From the NCBI GenBank assembly GCA_027186245.1, contig CP114489.1:10857501-10921500 (forward strand): DNA of 64,000 nt, read 5' to 3'. The notes beneath the pieces were generated by a model. It was not told the DNA's origin and ran no database searches. It saw only the letters and a list, made by a program, of their open reading frames with translations. The translations under genes were made by a program, and so were the position numbers. The DNA comes from Coriaria nepalensis (taxonomy: Eukaryota; Streptophyta; Magnoliopsida; Cucurbitales; Coriariaceae). Positions 12,441 to 25,668 of this stretch are shown piece after piece. How positions within the stretch are numbered: the first letter of the stretch is position 1; each line of letters begins with the position of its first letter.

Positions 12441-13393
12441 TTCCTTTCCCCTGTACTTTCAGTCAAGCTTTCTTCTAGCTTCTTTCTCTCTCTAACAGCG
12501 AGAAGAACCAGATCGGAAGAGAGAGAGAGAGAGAGAGTGGATCTCGGAGTCTTTAATAGTCTGCTGGAAAGTACAAAGGTCGGGTGAAAGCTGTTTTTTC
12601 CGCCAAAAAGGTTATACAATTATTTTTCAAGTATTTATTTAATATTTTTCTTCGAAAGGGAAAGGGCCAATTGGAGCCTGCCACGATTGCAGACTTGCAG
12701 ACGTGTGGAAACAGTCTGAAAAAGTTTTACACGACGGCGACAAATGATTGATAAATACAGCAATCGTCTGGGCTCGGGAGTACTCGATTAGCGCTCGTGA
12801 TGAAACGGAGACAGCAATCTTTTTTTTTCTCGGTCATGATCAGATATTGCAGGTGTGGAACACCGGTGAACGTAGCCGTCTCTACACGAGGAAGGATTCT
12901 ATGCCGGTTTCATATACGTCGGTTTGTCCCGATCTTTTAATCTGGGCCATTCCTCTTAATTTAAGAGCTGGAACTAATGCCACGTCACTTTTCTTGGGTT
13001 AAGATGGGCAAAAAAAGCGACCCGAGACATTTTGTATACGAACCGGATACAAACAATACTTCCTCTCAAAATCTCTCTCTCTACTTACTATAAAATGAAG
13101 GATTCAAGTTCAAATGCATTGAAACTGAAATGTTTGCTAAGATCATCAACTAACACATTAAACAATGATCAAGAATGGTGATAAAACTTAATTATGGTTC
13201 GAATGATGAAACGACGTAGTACTCTGCACCTCTCGACGACAGCGTTTAACATTACTGCCGATTCTGGATCTGGACCACCAATCGACGCTCAGCTTTCATG
13301 GGCCATGATAAACCCTTCGTGCCTAACCTCCGAAGTCTTTCTAGAATCTTTCATAACGAAGAGCAGCAACAGAGTGAGAGAGCGAGAGGAGTA
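12441..13393. other. Divergent intergenic region between RABA4 and PABN
   Basis: Shared upstream region of two divergent genes. The RABA4 leader with its GA/CT tract lies at 12441-12560. Open frames at 12748-13002 and 13194-13394 have no recognisable similarity and I take them as chance or leader sequence. Confidence 0.4.
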
Positions 13394-16278
13394 ATGGAGG
13401 AGGAGGAGCACGAGGTGTACGGCGGAGAGATCCCCGTCGAGGGAGAGATGGAAGGGGATATGGATTCTCACCAAGCTGATGATATCCACATGTCCGCCGA
13501 TGACGACGATGCCGTCAAGGTCTCGGTCCCCTCTCTGTCTCTTCACTTTCTGTTTATAAAAAACCTAGCTTCGTAATCCAGGGTTAGGTATCTGCTAAAT
13601 CAACTTTACTAACTCTGTAAATCTTATTATACGATTTCTCTTTGCGTATGATTTTCTGTCTGCAGGAGCTGGATGAGATGAAGAAGCGATTGAAGGAGAT
13701 GGAAGAGGAAGCAGCTGCTCTTCGCGAAATGCATGCCAAGGTAGAGAAGGAAATGGGTGCTGTTCAAGGTACATATGAAGGAAAAAGAAGGAAAAAAATA
13801 AAAGATTTATGGGCATTATTTTTGTTTCTTTGTTTGATTTTATAACCTATTAAGATCCCAATTCAAGTCATAAGAAGTAAATTCTTAAAGCCAAATTTTG
13901 AATTTTTTCCTTCTGTTCTCTGTGTTTGTTAAGATCCATATTCATCTGATTAGTAGGCAATTCATGTCTGCATAGACAAGCTTGTGCAAGCTTGGGCGCT
14001 TTGGTAAATGTAATTTAATTATGTAATTGCCTATCTGATTGAAATCTTTTTTTCAGATCCTGCTAGTGCAGCTGCAAATCAATCAAACAAGGAAGAGATA
14101 GATGGTCGGTCAGTCTTCGTTGGCAATGTGAGAAGAGTAACTTGCCCTTCTTAAATGAATCGCATCATTACCCTTTGAGTTCTATCATCATTTTGTTTTC
14201 TTGGTTCAAATATATTTGAGAATGGACCATGTTAAATACTTGTTAGAAGAGAATGCTTTCTGTATGTTTCCTGTATAAAAGAGTAGTAATATAGAAGTTC
14301 GAAAAGGAAGGGGGGAAAAAAGAAAAGAAAGAAAGAAAAAAAAAAAAAAAAAACAATTCCAAAGGGTTCCCAAATGAAAAAAGAAAAAAAAAATTGAAAA
14401 TATCCCAGTGTATAAAGAAATTGAAAAAAAAAAAAAAGGATGAGGAACCAGAAAAGAAAATAAAAAAAGCAAACGGGAAAAAAGAGGAAATCTTGGAATA
14501 CCATTATAAAAATGCATTTGTTAAGCATTTGAACTTGTAATGTTGAAAGAGATCCCATTTGGAGGGTAGGGTGGGTGAGAATGTGGGTTTAAGGTGCTTC
14601 GACTTCCAAGTTTTAGTGGACTATTTCGCATGCTAATTGAGGAGCTCAGTATATCATTGGCATGCAATCTTTAGTTGCACAGCGTTGTCGCTGCTGGAAT
14701 GGTGGTCAATTGTGCCTCACAAATGAGTGCCATTTTACTGACACAAGCGAGGGTACATGATCAATGCCTTTTTCTGGCCTTAATCTCCTCTCCTTTGTTT
14801 GTTTCATGCTGATTAGTATTGCTTTCTTCAATTTTCAAAATTGTGCATTCTTTCATGGTAGAGTATCATTATACGAGTCCTTAAAATGACTTCAAAATCA
14901 ACATTGTTTAGGTGTTTCCACTTTATAAGCTTAGGTTTAGGACCTCACAGTTTCATTGACAGGCATGTATATGATTTTCATTTAAGCTAGAAGCATATCG
15001 TGGAAATTAGGCATTCAGATTGGTGATTTCCAATCCCATCATTGTCAAAATTGACAGTTCTTGCAATTTGAACTCTGTTTTCACCTATTACTGTCATCAA
15101 ACCTTTTCTTATAGGTTCTCTTGTGTTTTCAACTATAATTATGACTACAAAAGTTAATAAGTCTTTGCTTGAAAGATCCTTGGATTTGAAATTCAATTTG
15201 CAGGTGGATTATGCATGCACACCAGAAGAAGTACAGCAGCACTTTCAATCTTGTGGTACTGTCAACCGAGTTACCATTCTAACTGATAAATTTGGTCAGC
15301 CCAAGGGCTTTGCCTATGTGGAATTTCTCGAAACGCAAGCTGTTCAGGAAGCTCTCCTCCTCTCTGAATCCGAATTACATGGACGACAATTGAAGGTAAC
15401 TAACTCAATTTTGCTCACACAATCTGGAAGGACAATTTGGAGAGGTCATCTTTTTTTCTTTGATTGGAGCAAATTTATGGTTTAATACACTAATACCTCG
15501 ATAAATTAATAATGTTGAGATCAATAAAATGTAATAATTTAGCGAGATATTAAATAATTGATTAATTAATAATTTATTCACTTATCAAGATGATTCTAAT
15601 CTATCATGATCATTTAAAAGTTAATTAAATTTAAATTAATATTAGCGAGTATAGAAAGAAGTCCATTGTGTCTTAATTCTAATAATGCAAATTCCAAATT
15701 CAAGCAAAGGGTAAGAAAAGTTAGAGATAATATCCAAGTTATATTAATTTTAAGAAAAAAATAATAAATGATTGGGTCACATATAAGAAAAGTGTCATAA
15801 ATGAATCATAAATACTATATATTATGAAATTATTAATTTATATATTGCATGAGATTTTAGGAATTTCTTATAATGTATTATTTTCTAAATTTAGTGAATT
15901 ATTAATTTAGTACTTTATCCCAAGTCATGACCGGCCAAAAATATTATTTAAGCGAGTTTATCAATTTATCAAGTTTCTACTATAGTTTTATGTCTCTTTC
16001 AGGTTTTACCTAAGAGAACCAATGTTCCCGGGATGAAGCAGTATCGTGGTAGACGATTCAATCCTTACACGGAATTTCGGTCTAGAAGGCCTTACATACC
16101 CCCGTATTTCTACTCCCCTTACGGATATGGGTAAAGCTTACTTGCCCGACTTGGAAAATCTTTCGGCAATGTATTTGAACTTGGTAGATTTACTTTCTTT
16201 ATTGCTTGTATACTCCAATTCTACTACAGGAAAGTACCCAGATTCAGAAGGCCTTCTCGGTACATGCCGTATTACTAG
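13394..16278 (+). CDS. PABN: Nuclear polyadenylate-binding protein (PABPN1-like)
   Basis: Six exons: 13394-13519, 13666-13768, 14057-14127, 15204-15395, 16003-16130 and 16230-16278, giving 222 residues with consistent phases. The layout is a Glu/Asp-rich N-terminus (1-45), a coiled coil ([15 protein letters not shown], about 43-75), one RRM (about 94-170) with RNP2 SVFVGN (95-100) and RNP1 KGFAYVEF (134-141), then an Arg/Tyr/Pro-rich tail ending RYMPYY. PABPN1 proteins bind nascent poly(A) tails and control their length in the nucleus. The length fits plant PABN1-3. Intron 3 is about 1.1 kb with a long A/G-rich run, and intron 4 carries a MITE-like element. The ATG at 13394 is preceded by an in-frame TAA four codons... 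upstream frame without ATG, so it is the natural start. Confidence 0.9.
14300..14480. repeat. Purine-rich low-complexity tract in PABN intron 3
   Basis: About 180 bases made almost entirely of A and G on the plus strand, including A runs of 13-20 bases. It lies in the longest intron of the PABN gene. Simple sequence; no coding signal. Confidence 0.7.
15488..15982. mobile_element. Pogo/Emigrant-like MITE in PABN intron 4
   Basis: The left end reads CACTAATACCTCGATAAATT and the reverse complement of the right end reads TAGTAGAAACTTGATAAATT. They form imperfect terminal inverted repeats of about 25 bases, flanked by TA on both sides (15486-15487 and 15983-15984). The ends resemble the remembered Emigrant/Lemi1 consensus CAGTAAAACCTCTATAAATT of plant pogo-like Tc1/mariner elements. 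The interior (about 495 bases in all) is AT-rich and has no transposase, so it is non-autonomous. It sits wholly inside the intron and leaves splice sites intact. Confidence 0.6.
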
Positions 16279-17919
16279 AAGCTCACCCCATTTTCAAGAC
16301 AGTCCCTTAGAACGCTATATCTATTTTTACTGCTGATCAGTTACGGAATAGAAATCACAGATGTTTATTCCATATGACAATGTGACAGTGTGAAAGACGA
16401 GAGAACTAAAAGAGGTTAATGAGTTTGTTAATTTTGCCATTTTGCTCATGGCTGTTCCTCGTGATACAATTTTTCGGATACCTTAAATATCGTATAGAAT
16501 TGAAACTTGCTACGCATTCTTGAAAGAAGCTGGTGAATTGGAATCCGGTTCAAAGTAAAAAGTTATATATTCCAGCTTGACTTTGGACCTGGATTTTGTT
16601 CTCAACCTTGCATCAATAATTATTCGCCAGCTCGGGTAACAATTTTTGTCGTTTTATGCTCAAAACGACAATCGGTTCCCTCTAAAAATGGACTACTGAC
16701 AATTTGACGGACGTTTGTCGTTCAGCAAAACATGGTACCCAGCTGTTCTTGTACGACTAGCTGTTCCCACCTATTGGTGTCCGTATCTATTGGCTTAGTA
16801 GCTGGGGAGCAAAACACATATTTGAAGAAATTCATGCGCTCATATTGTATAATAAAGGAGAATTTTTACATACATGTATATTATTTCATTGTAAAATATT
16901 TATTTTTATAATTATAAAAAATATTTAAAAATATATTTTTTGAAAAATTAAGAATTTTTTTTTAATATAATTATTAAAAAATAAAAATTTGATATAATTT
17001 AATATATTTATTTATTTTTCCTAAATCAGCATTTTAAAATACAAAATATATTCCAAAACATAGACAAACAGCCCGGCAGTGTTTATGGTGCATGAAAATG
17101 TAGGCGGCGTCGAAAATCCCATGCATTCAATTGAAAAGTTAGTTAGCCACGCGTTAGGACACAACCTTTCGTGTCTTTATAGTGGTTAGCTAAATCCCTT
17201 TGTCACTCGTCACTTCGTTACAGTTTTTTATATTTGTGTATGTGTATATATATAGATATATAACCTGTACATATAGATATTGAACAATCACGTGCCCATG
17301 CATCTGTACATCCACGTTCAACTAAGTCATTTCCCATGCATTTGCACATCCACGTTCAACTAAGTCATTTCCCATGCATTTGCACATCCACGTTCAACTA
17401 AGTCATTTCCCATGCATCTGCACATCCACGTTCAACATCACCCAACTTTCTTCGTCATTCCGACTTGTTCAAATACTCAAAACTTGAATTCAAACTTCCG
17501 CCTTTTGACCGTACTATTGTTTACACAATTGGGGAGAGAGAGAGAGAGAGAGGAGATAGAAAAAGTCAAACAAGATCTTACATCATAGAACTACAAGTCT
17601 TGAATAGGTCTTCACTATAGCAAATCTCAAATGCCAAATTGGCAAATTGGCAAATTGGTTTTCTGTTTGCTCTTTTATTTCTTTCTAATATCCCAAACGG
17701 TTACAAACTAAAATTCCAAAAAGGGAAAAACATAAGTACATTACAAATTAAAAACATAACTGAAAAAGACCAAACCCCTTAACCCAAATCAAATCTCCCC
17801 ACTGATTTCACCAAGTAGGCTCACTTCCTTCTGTCCCCCAGATAAACCAAGTTTTTATTGCTATCAATATACATAATGCTTAATTAATTAATTTAAAAAC
17901 CCGATTAAGAAACCGAGAA
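16279..17919. other. Intergenic region between convergent PABN and DAHP synthase genes
   Basis: 3' UTRs of two convergent genes with AT-rich spacer (16850-17050), the 38-bp tandem repeat described separately, a (GA)n tract at about 17533-17554, and a short CAAATTGG triplication near 17633-17658. No gene found. Confidence 0.45.
17295..17436. repeat. 38-bp tandem repeat, about 3.7 copies
   Basis: Copies begin at 17295, 17333, 17371 and 17409, an exact 38-base period. Each copy has a CATGCATYTGCACATCCACG core followed by TTCAACTAAGTCATTT. Only a few substitutions separate the copies, and the last is cut after TTCAAC. Near-identity implies recent amplification. The unit contains CATGCA (an RY-like motif) and CACGTT. 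Adjacent copies have no unique spacers, so this is not a CRISPR array. Confidence 0.9.
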
Positions 17920-20014
<2,095 letters not shown>

Positions 20015-20150
20015 TGTTGCCTTTCCGAAAAGCTTGGATTTTTTTGTTTCACTCTCCCTGTCTTCTCGCTCTCTGTTTTCGTGGACTTGTAGAGAGAGAA
20101 AGAGGTGAGAGTTTTTTTAGGCGCGAGGGAGAGAGGGGGGTGTGTAGGGG

Positions 20151-20158
20151 TTTATATA
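20151..20158 (-). promoter_or_regulatory. Putative TATA box of the DAHP synthase gene
   Basis: TATATAAA on the minus strand, about 140 bases upstream of the ATG at 20014 and next to a (GA)n tract at 20184-20208. A transcription start about 30 bases downstream would leave a leader of roughly 100 bases. Confidence 0.45.
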
Positions 20159-20689
20159 GATTTTAGTTTTTTTTCTTTTTCTGGTGAGAGAGAGAGAGAG
20201 AGAGAGACGGAAAGAAGAGTTACAAAATCAAAGGTCAAGAAGGTGAGAAGAATAGGAGGCAGTTACGGTTGAAGACAGTTGGGTGAAGGGGGAGGGTTGT
20301 TTTTTTTAATTAAGTAGAAACAAGGGGGGGATTTCGACGTCAGTTTTAGGTAGAGTAGGGGCCTTTTGGAAAATTACAAACTAGTAAATGAATCACTCAC
20401 TCAGAAGACATAATTTGGATATGGATATGGATATTTCTTTCTATACGCTACTCTTTTTTTCTTTTTTACAATGACTATTGTAAATTTGTATTCATTCATA
20501 TTTAATGTATAATATATACCTGGAGTTCTAAGTTCTAGCTTCTGCAACAACTCGACAATATCTGCATTCATTCATATTTAAAAAGTAGCCTTGTGTTTAT
20601 GAACAACATTGTTAAAGGAAGAGAAATGATGACGTTGATGTAGATTTCCATCTGTTAGAGAGGTTCTTTCGATTAATATCTGCACTCAT

Positions 20690-20985
20690 AAATTAATTGC
20701 GGATGGAGTAATAGTCGGCCAATTCCGCTCCAATACTCTAATCAATTTCTAGAGAGATAAAAAGATAGTAGATGTTTAGAATTATTATTCTTTTAAGAAA
20801 ATATGCAATACTTTTTTTTTTGTTATGTATATTTGCTTTTATATCTAGTCAAGATTCAAATATCTTAGACAACCTTACACGTGGCGTGCTCTTATTGTTC
20901 AGTATCTTGATCACTTTCTGCTCTTTGACAAGTGTCAGCGCCCTCACAATTTGACACAACAGATATCTACTCTTCACTCAGGGGC
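20690..20985. repeat. Diverged dispersed repeat, copy 1
   Basis: Resembles 23925-24265 in the same orientation. The clearest block is a GTTCAGTATCTTGATCA stretch followed within 50 bases by AAGTGTCA and TTTGACACAACAGATAT. Copy 2 has the same order: GTTCTGTGTTTTGATCA, ATGTGTCA and TTTGACACAATAGAGAT. The left part (a CGG..AATYC.GCTCC segment) also aligns. It is probably an old non-autonomous transposon or LTR fragment; the family was not identified. Confidence 0.55.
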
Positions 20986-23924
20986 ATCTCGGTGTGCAAA
21001 GCTACCGCCCTAGTCTAGCGCGCTAGGATTGCGTCTTCCACTCAAATATCAATTGCTTTCTACATGTCATTCTTTTGGCATATCTATGTCCAAGTTTAAG
21101 CTAAGTAAAAAAATATTTGACTTATTTTCAGCATCATCTGATATCTTGTTAATAAGCTCGGCTTATTATCATATGGACCAATGCTTTCCTCGACCCTATA
21201 TAACCTCAGCCTCAGATATCACACTTCCTCCGCACTCACACTCAGTTATATTGACTTATGCCATAGACTATCTTGAAAACGGGCCCAAGACCAAGAGATG
21301 ACGTATATACTCTCAACACCAAAGTCCTGCTTTTGACAATCTGACCGGTACCAAAAATAGGTCATCCTTTCTAGGCAGCAGACTGGTTGACTACACAAAT
21401 CTAGATTATCGGCTTTATCCAACCGTTGATCCGACCCTCGATCTAGTTTTTGCACAATCAATACCCATGGTTTTGCAATTATTACAAGAACGTTCTAAAT
21501 AACGAGGGCCTTCTCTAAGTTGACCAACGATTAGCTTCCGACCCATTCACCGGTCCTTTTGTTTTAAAAATGGTTTCTGACAAGTGACAGCGGCTGCTTT
21601 CACGAGCAATTCGCTAAGGCTTTTCTCATCTTGTTGGAGAGTAATCAGTCCTCTTACCAGCGATCGAGGACAGATAAGAAATAACTGTCGTTATTATTAT
21701 TATTAGTTTTTTTTTTTAACTTAAAAGAAATAAAATAAAGTAAATCAATAAACAAGTTAACAGTGTTAATTTGCTCCGTTGGAATAGACTTGGCCTACTT
21801 TTTTTCTTATTCAAAATGCTGTCACTTCATCAACCGGAGAATCCCCAGTTGTAATCTCAAATTGAGGGGAGTCCATCCCATATATATATATATATATATA
21901 TATAAACATGTATATTTATATGGTAGGTATAGTTTCATAGTACTATATATTCAAATGAGCATGTGCAGAGGACCATTTATAAGGCCAACCAAAGGTTCAA
22001 ATGACATGAGTTGAGGAATGGAAGATGTCGACGCAGGCTGCAGCATATACATATATATATAGTAATCCCCCTCGAAGGCGGGGTGGGTTAATGGGATGTT
22101 GGATATCCAACTCATGATTTGACGGACAATAACTAACAAAACACAGATTCTAACTTCTCTCAACTGTAATTTAGAAAGATCTTCAGTACCCTTAAAGTTT
22201 CATATGGGATCACACGTATACTTATATATGCAAGAGATCAATACTCAATAGAGCGGAGATCTCTCTCTCCAGTACGCTTGCATTCTAAGTACATTTGAGA
22301 GGAGTTTGATCCAATAAAACACGTACACACAGATCTATGACATTTGATCTTTTTTCTGTTATTTTGAAAGCCGATTAAGAATAATTAGTTGCTATCAAAT
22401 ATCATTCAATCATGATATTGAAATTTAGTAGGATTAATCGATGATGCGGTCTGAAATATTGTTGCACTGATCTACCGCCAGCCCCCCTCAGCTTCCACGT
22501 GCACTCTAAATTCAAGCAACGGCTCATAGTAGACCCAATTGATCATCAAGTACGTAATTACAAGTCTATCAAATTTGTTGCATTTTGAGACCACCTTAAT
22601 TAGAACAGGACATATTCAGTTTAACAAACTACAGTTTACTTAATGCGGATTCATCCTATGTTCGTATATATTTTTAATCATGTTTTGTGAACTAATTAAA
22701 ACGAAACTTTATATATAACCAACTACTAATACATATATATAAATTAATAAAAGAAGGTTCTAAGGAACTTGATTAATAGTAGGTACAAGAATAATAAAGT
22801 GGGTCCTTGATTGGTTCCTCCAACAAGGCGTCAAACCCGTATAAGTAGAAGCTGCCGATCAGATCTTACATTCAAAACGGTTCATCTGATTGTCGAGAGA
22901 GGAACCAGATCTAGAATATCAATTAACATAAATATTAAAGTAAGCAACGTACGATACGTTTTATTGAAACATGTAACGTGAAATTTTTAACGAAGATAAG
23001 AACTCGACAGAAATCACTGTTGTTGTTTCAGGAAAGATCCTTAGCTACTCTTCAAGAAAATGAAGAGATGAGAAAGGGACTCCTAGGGGTTGCCCAACGA
23101 CGCGTGAAAGATATATTTAAATTTCAAAAAAAAAAAAAAAAAAACAATGAGAAAGGAGGAACAATGAAAAAGGAGGAAGAAGAAGAAAGAAGACAAATGT
23201 ACTTTCTTTGACGGGGCGGACTTGCAAACGGGTTAGTACATGCAGAGTACTTAGCAACAAAATTTTGCAGATTCTTTCTGAAAGTTTGGAATTCGGTTTT
23301 GGTCCAGTGGGTCCCACTTGGATTATTGATTGCATGTACTACTCTCCCTCTGCTTCACGGACCACACATCCCTGATCGATCATTCCAACGTAGTGTAATT
23401 AATCTCATTGTCTCAAACTAATTCTCACCTTTGATATATCTTTCTGTAGGCCATGACTCATCTATATTGTTTATGCCATTTCACCTCTGATACGGATGAA
23501 ATTAGTGACGATGGGCAAAACGACGTATCGGAGCTAAGGGAAACGACAGGTGGTCCAAGAGAACTTTCTTGCCACCAACTCAGCATGAATGGTGCTTCAG
23601 GTCTTCTCCCGGAATCAAAAAATGAAACTGTAGTAGTTAATTCACTTGTAGTTCTAAAATTTTCCCTCTATAATTTGATAGTGGACTCGAAAATACTGGA
23701 TCAACTCTTTGCTTATTACAGCACAGATAAGAAGTTATGAGATTAGTTTCTATGTAATCCTAATTTATCTGAACTCTAATAATACTTTAGTAGAAGATTC
23801 ACCAGCGCAGAGGAGCAAGTGTCCTAATTTATCCTTTTTTTAGTAGAAGATTCAGTCCGCTACGAAGGATTTCATTATATACAATAGGTTCTAAAATTAG
23901 TACTTTACACTTATAAATAAATTG

Positions 23925-24265
23925 TGATCAGGGCGATAATCGGTTAATCCTGCTCCGATTTTTTAGTTACTCTTTTAGAGCAGTATAAGAGGGAAAATAA
24001 ATAAAATTAATTGCTCAGTTTTCTCAAAATACATTACCTGTTATTATTATATTATTTAACTTTTATATTTGAATAAAGTTAGGAAATTCTAAACAGTATT
24101 ATACGTATATTACTCTCGTTGTTCTGTGTTTTGATCATTCCACATCGCATGATATGTGTCAACACACCCTATGTTTGACACAATAGAGATTTATTCACCG
24201 TTCAAAACTATTTTTACGTATAACGACGTTGTCCCAATTTGATACAATAGAGATACATCATATAT
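23925..24265. repeat. Diverged dispersed repeat, copy 2
   Basis: Second copy of the repeat at 20690-20985. Its TTTGACACAATAGAGAT block is followed 60 bases later by TTTGATACAATAGAGAT, so the end of the unit may itself be duplicated. No ORF or clear terminal repeat was found. Confidence 0.55.
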
Positions 24266-25040
24266 TCAAGTATCTATAACTTTTCATATATCTCTCGATG
24301 GCATATTCATATTTAAATTTGAGATGAACGAAAAAATAACTAACTCAACTTTAATACCGTTCGATATTATATTATTCTGCTCACCTATTATCATACTGAT
24401 TCGATGTTTTTCCATTAACCTTCTCTAACCTCAAACTTAACCGTTATAATCAATTACCCTAACATCTGCCGATCCTCTTTTTATTTCAATTTCTTTTATT
24501 CAACGGCTGCAGGAGCCCAACATCTTATAACTACAATGATCTGATTATACTGTTGCTCTGATAACAGTAAAAAGCTATTCGAATCGAGAACCGACCTCAT
24601 ACTTTTTACACAGTAAAAAACTAAAAGCTACGTCACAAAATTTACTGCAACCTTCTGACATTTTTCATTTCCCAACTGTAAAAAAAAGAGGAACTGTCAA
24701 CTCAAAAACTAGGTACTCTCGATGGCAGCTTTGTTCTTTTACGATCCGTTAAAATCTTAATAGCAAATCGGGTAAAAAGGTAGTGAAAAAAAAAAGAAGA
24801 AAAAAAAGTTACCTTATTATTTTTTCACTGCTCTTCCTTTTGGGTAATTAATCTACTGCAATCTACAGCAGTCTGATCAGAAGAGAGCCCGTCTTCTCTC
24901 TCTTCTCCTCTATTAATTGTAACTGTACTGCTAAGAACGAACCTTCATCTACCAACCCAGAAATTCATTCATCTTCTAATTTATTATTGTTTCCAGCCTT
25001 ACCCTCTTTACATTTTTCTCTACTTCAATTTTGCTGTCTG

Positions 25041-25361
25041 ATGTTCACCACTTGTTTTCATGGCTTATGGGTTTTGTTCATTATAATTCTGGCTAGTGTA
25101 GTAAACATGAGCGTTAGGGGCGGTGGCCACGGCGAGTTATTTGAAGTAAAAACCCGGCTGGGATCCACCCTGCCCGGCTGCCACAACAAGTGCAGCGGTT
25201 GCCACCCCTGTACGTCGGTCCAAGTGACTACTAGCCCCGCCCAGGACCGGGTCCAACCGTGCCTGAAGACCCGGACCATGGGTCAAGGACGTGACGGGTA
25301 CACTAATTATAAGCCTTTGAGCTGGAGATGCCGCTGTCGTAACCACTTATTCAACCCCTAA
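25041..25361 (+). CDS. EPFL1: EPIDERMAL PATTERNING FACTOR-like secreted peptide (EPFL1-like)
   Basis: A single exon of 106 residues; the ATG at 25041 is chosen because it begins a good signal peptide (hydrophobic stretch WVLFIIILASVV, cleavage around residue 24). The mature C-terminal domain has the EPF/EPFL pattern: GSTLPGCHNKCSGCHPC, then YKPLSWRCRCRNHLFNP. These peptides are processed ligands of ERECTA-family and TOO MANY MOUTHS receptors and control stomatal spacing or shoot and organ growth. The canonical domain has six or eight cysteines. Here I count seven, because of an extra Cys in the VQPC segment of the variable loop, so one may be unpaired or the protein may dimerise. The EPFL1 assignment rests on the loop type and remembered synteny; other EPFL members are possible. 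Confidence 0.8.
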   Translation: MFTTCFHGLWVLFIIILASVVNMSVRGGGHGELFEVKTRLGSTLPGCHNKCSGCHPCTSVQVTTSPAQDRVQPCLKTRTMGQGRDGYTNYKPLSWRCRCRNHLFNP

Positions 25362-25668
25362 GTAAGCTATTTTAATTAAATAATTAAATAACTAATGTAA
25401 TTATTAATTAATAATTCATTCTCACCCTGTTCTCATGAATTTGATTTATAGATAAATTATATATGATTGAAGAGAGTTATGTCTTTTGATTTAATTTAAT
25501 TTTATTAATTAGAAAATTAAATAAATAAATAAATAAAATAATAATAAAAGGCGAAGCAGAAAAAGGATTTGAACTTGAGGTCTATAACGGTAGCACAATC
25601 CGTTAAAAAAAGCGGGAGCACTGGAAAGCCACAAGAGGCTCAGCCATTGAAGATCGAGCAGCAGCAGG

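Larger units (their letters stand above)
20159..25040. other. Gene-poor AT-rich region of about 4.9 kb
   Basis: No gene is supportable. The region holds two diverged copies of one dispersed repeat (described separately), (TA)n at 21879-21905, an A run near 23128-23145, and scattered open frames without recognisable domains. The open frame at 23453-23740 follows a good acceptor-like CTGTAG but matches nothing I know. A TATA-like TATAAG near 22841 could mark a non-coding transcript; this is speculative. Confidence 0.4.

Noticed and set aside
17295..17436. CRISPR-like repeat array
   Set aside because: The 38-base units are directly tandem with no unique spacers, and the genome is a plant's.
22849..22915. 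A miR167-like string (GAAGCTGCC then GATCTTA) with a partly complementary arm nearby
   Set aside because: The central bases differ from miR167, the putative duplex pairs over only about 8-10 bases, and the outer stem needs a 30-base bulge. It does not meet microRNA precursor criteria.
23453..23740. A possible exon after a CTGTAG acceptor-like site
   Set aside because: I could not find a matching upstream exon or a known family; it is left as unassigned sequence.
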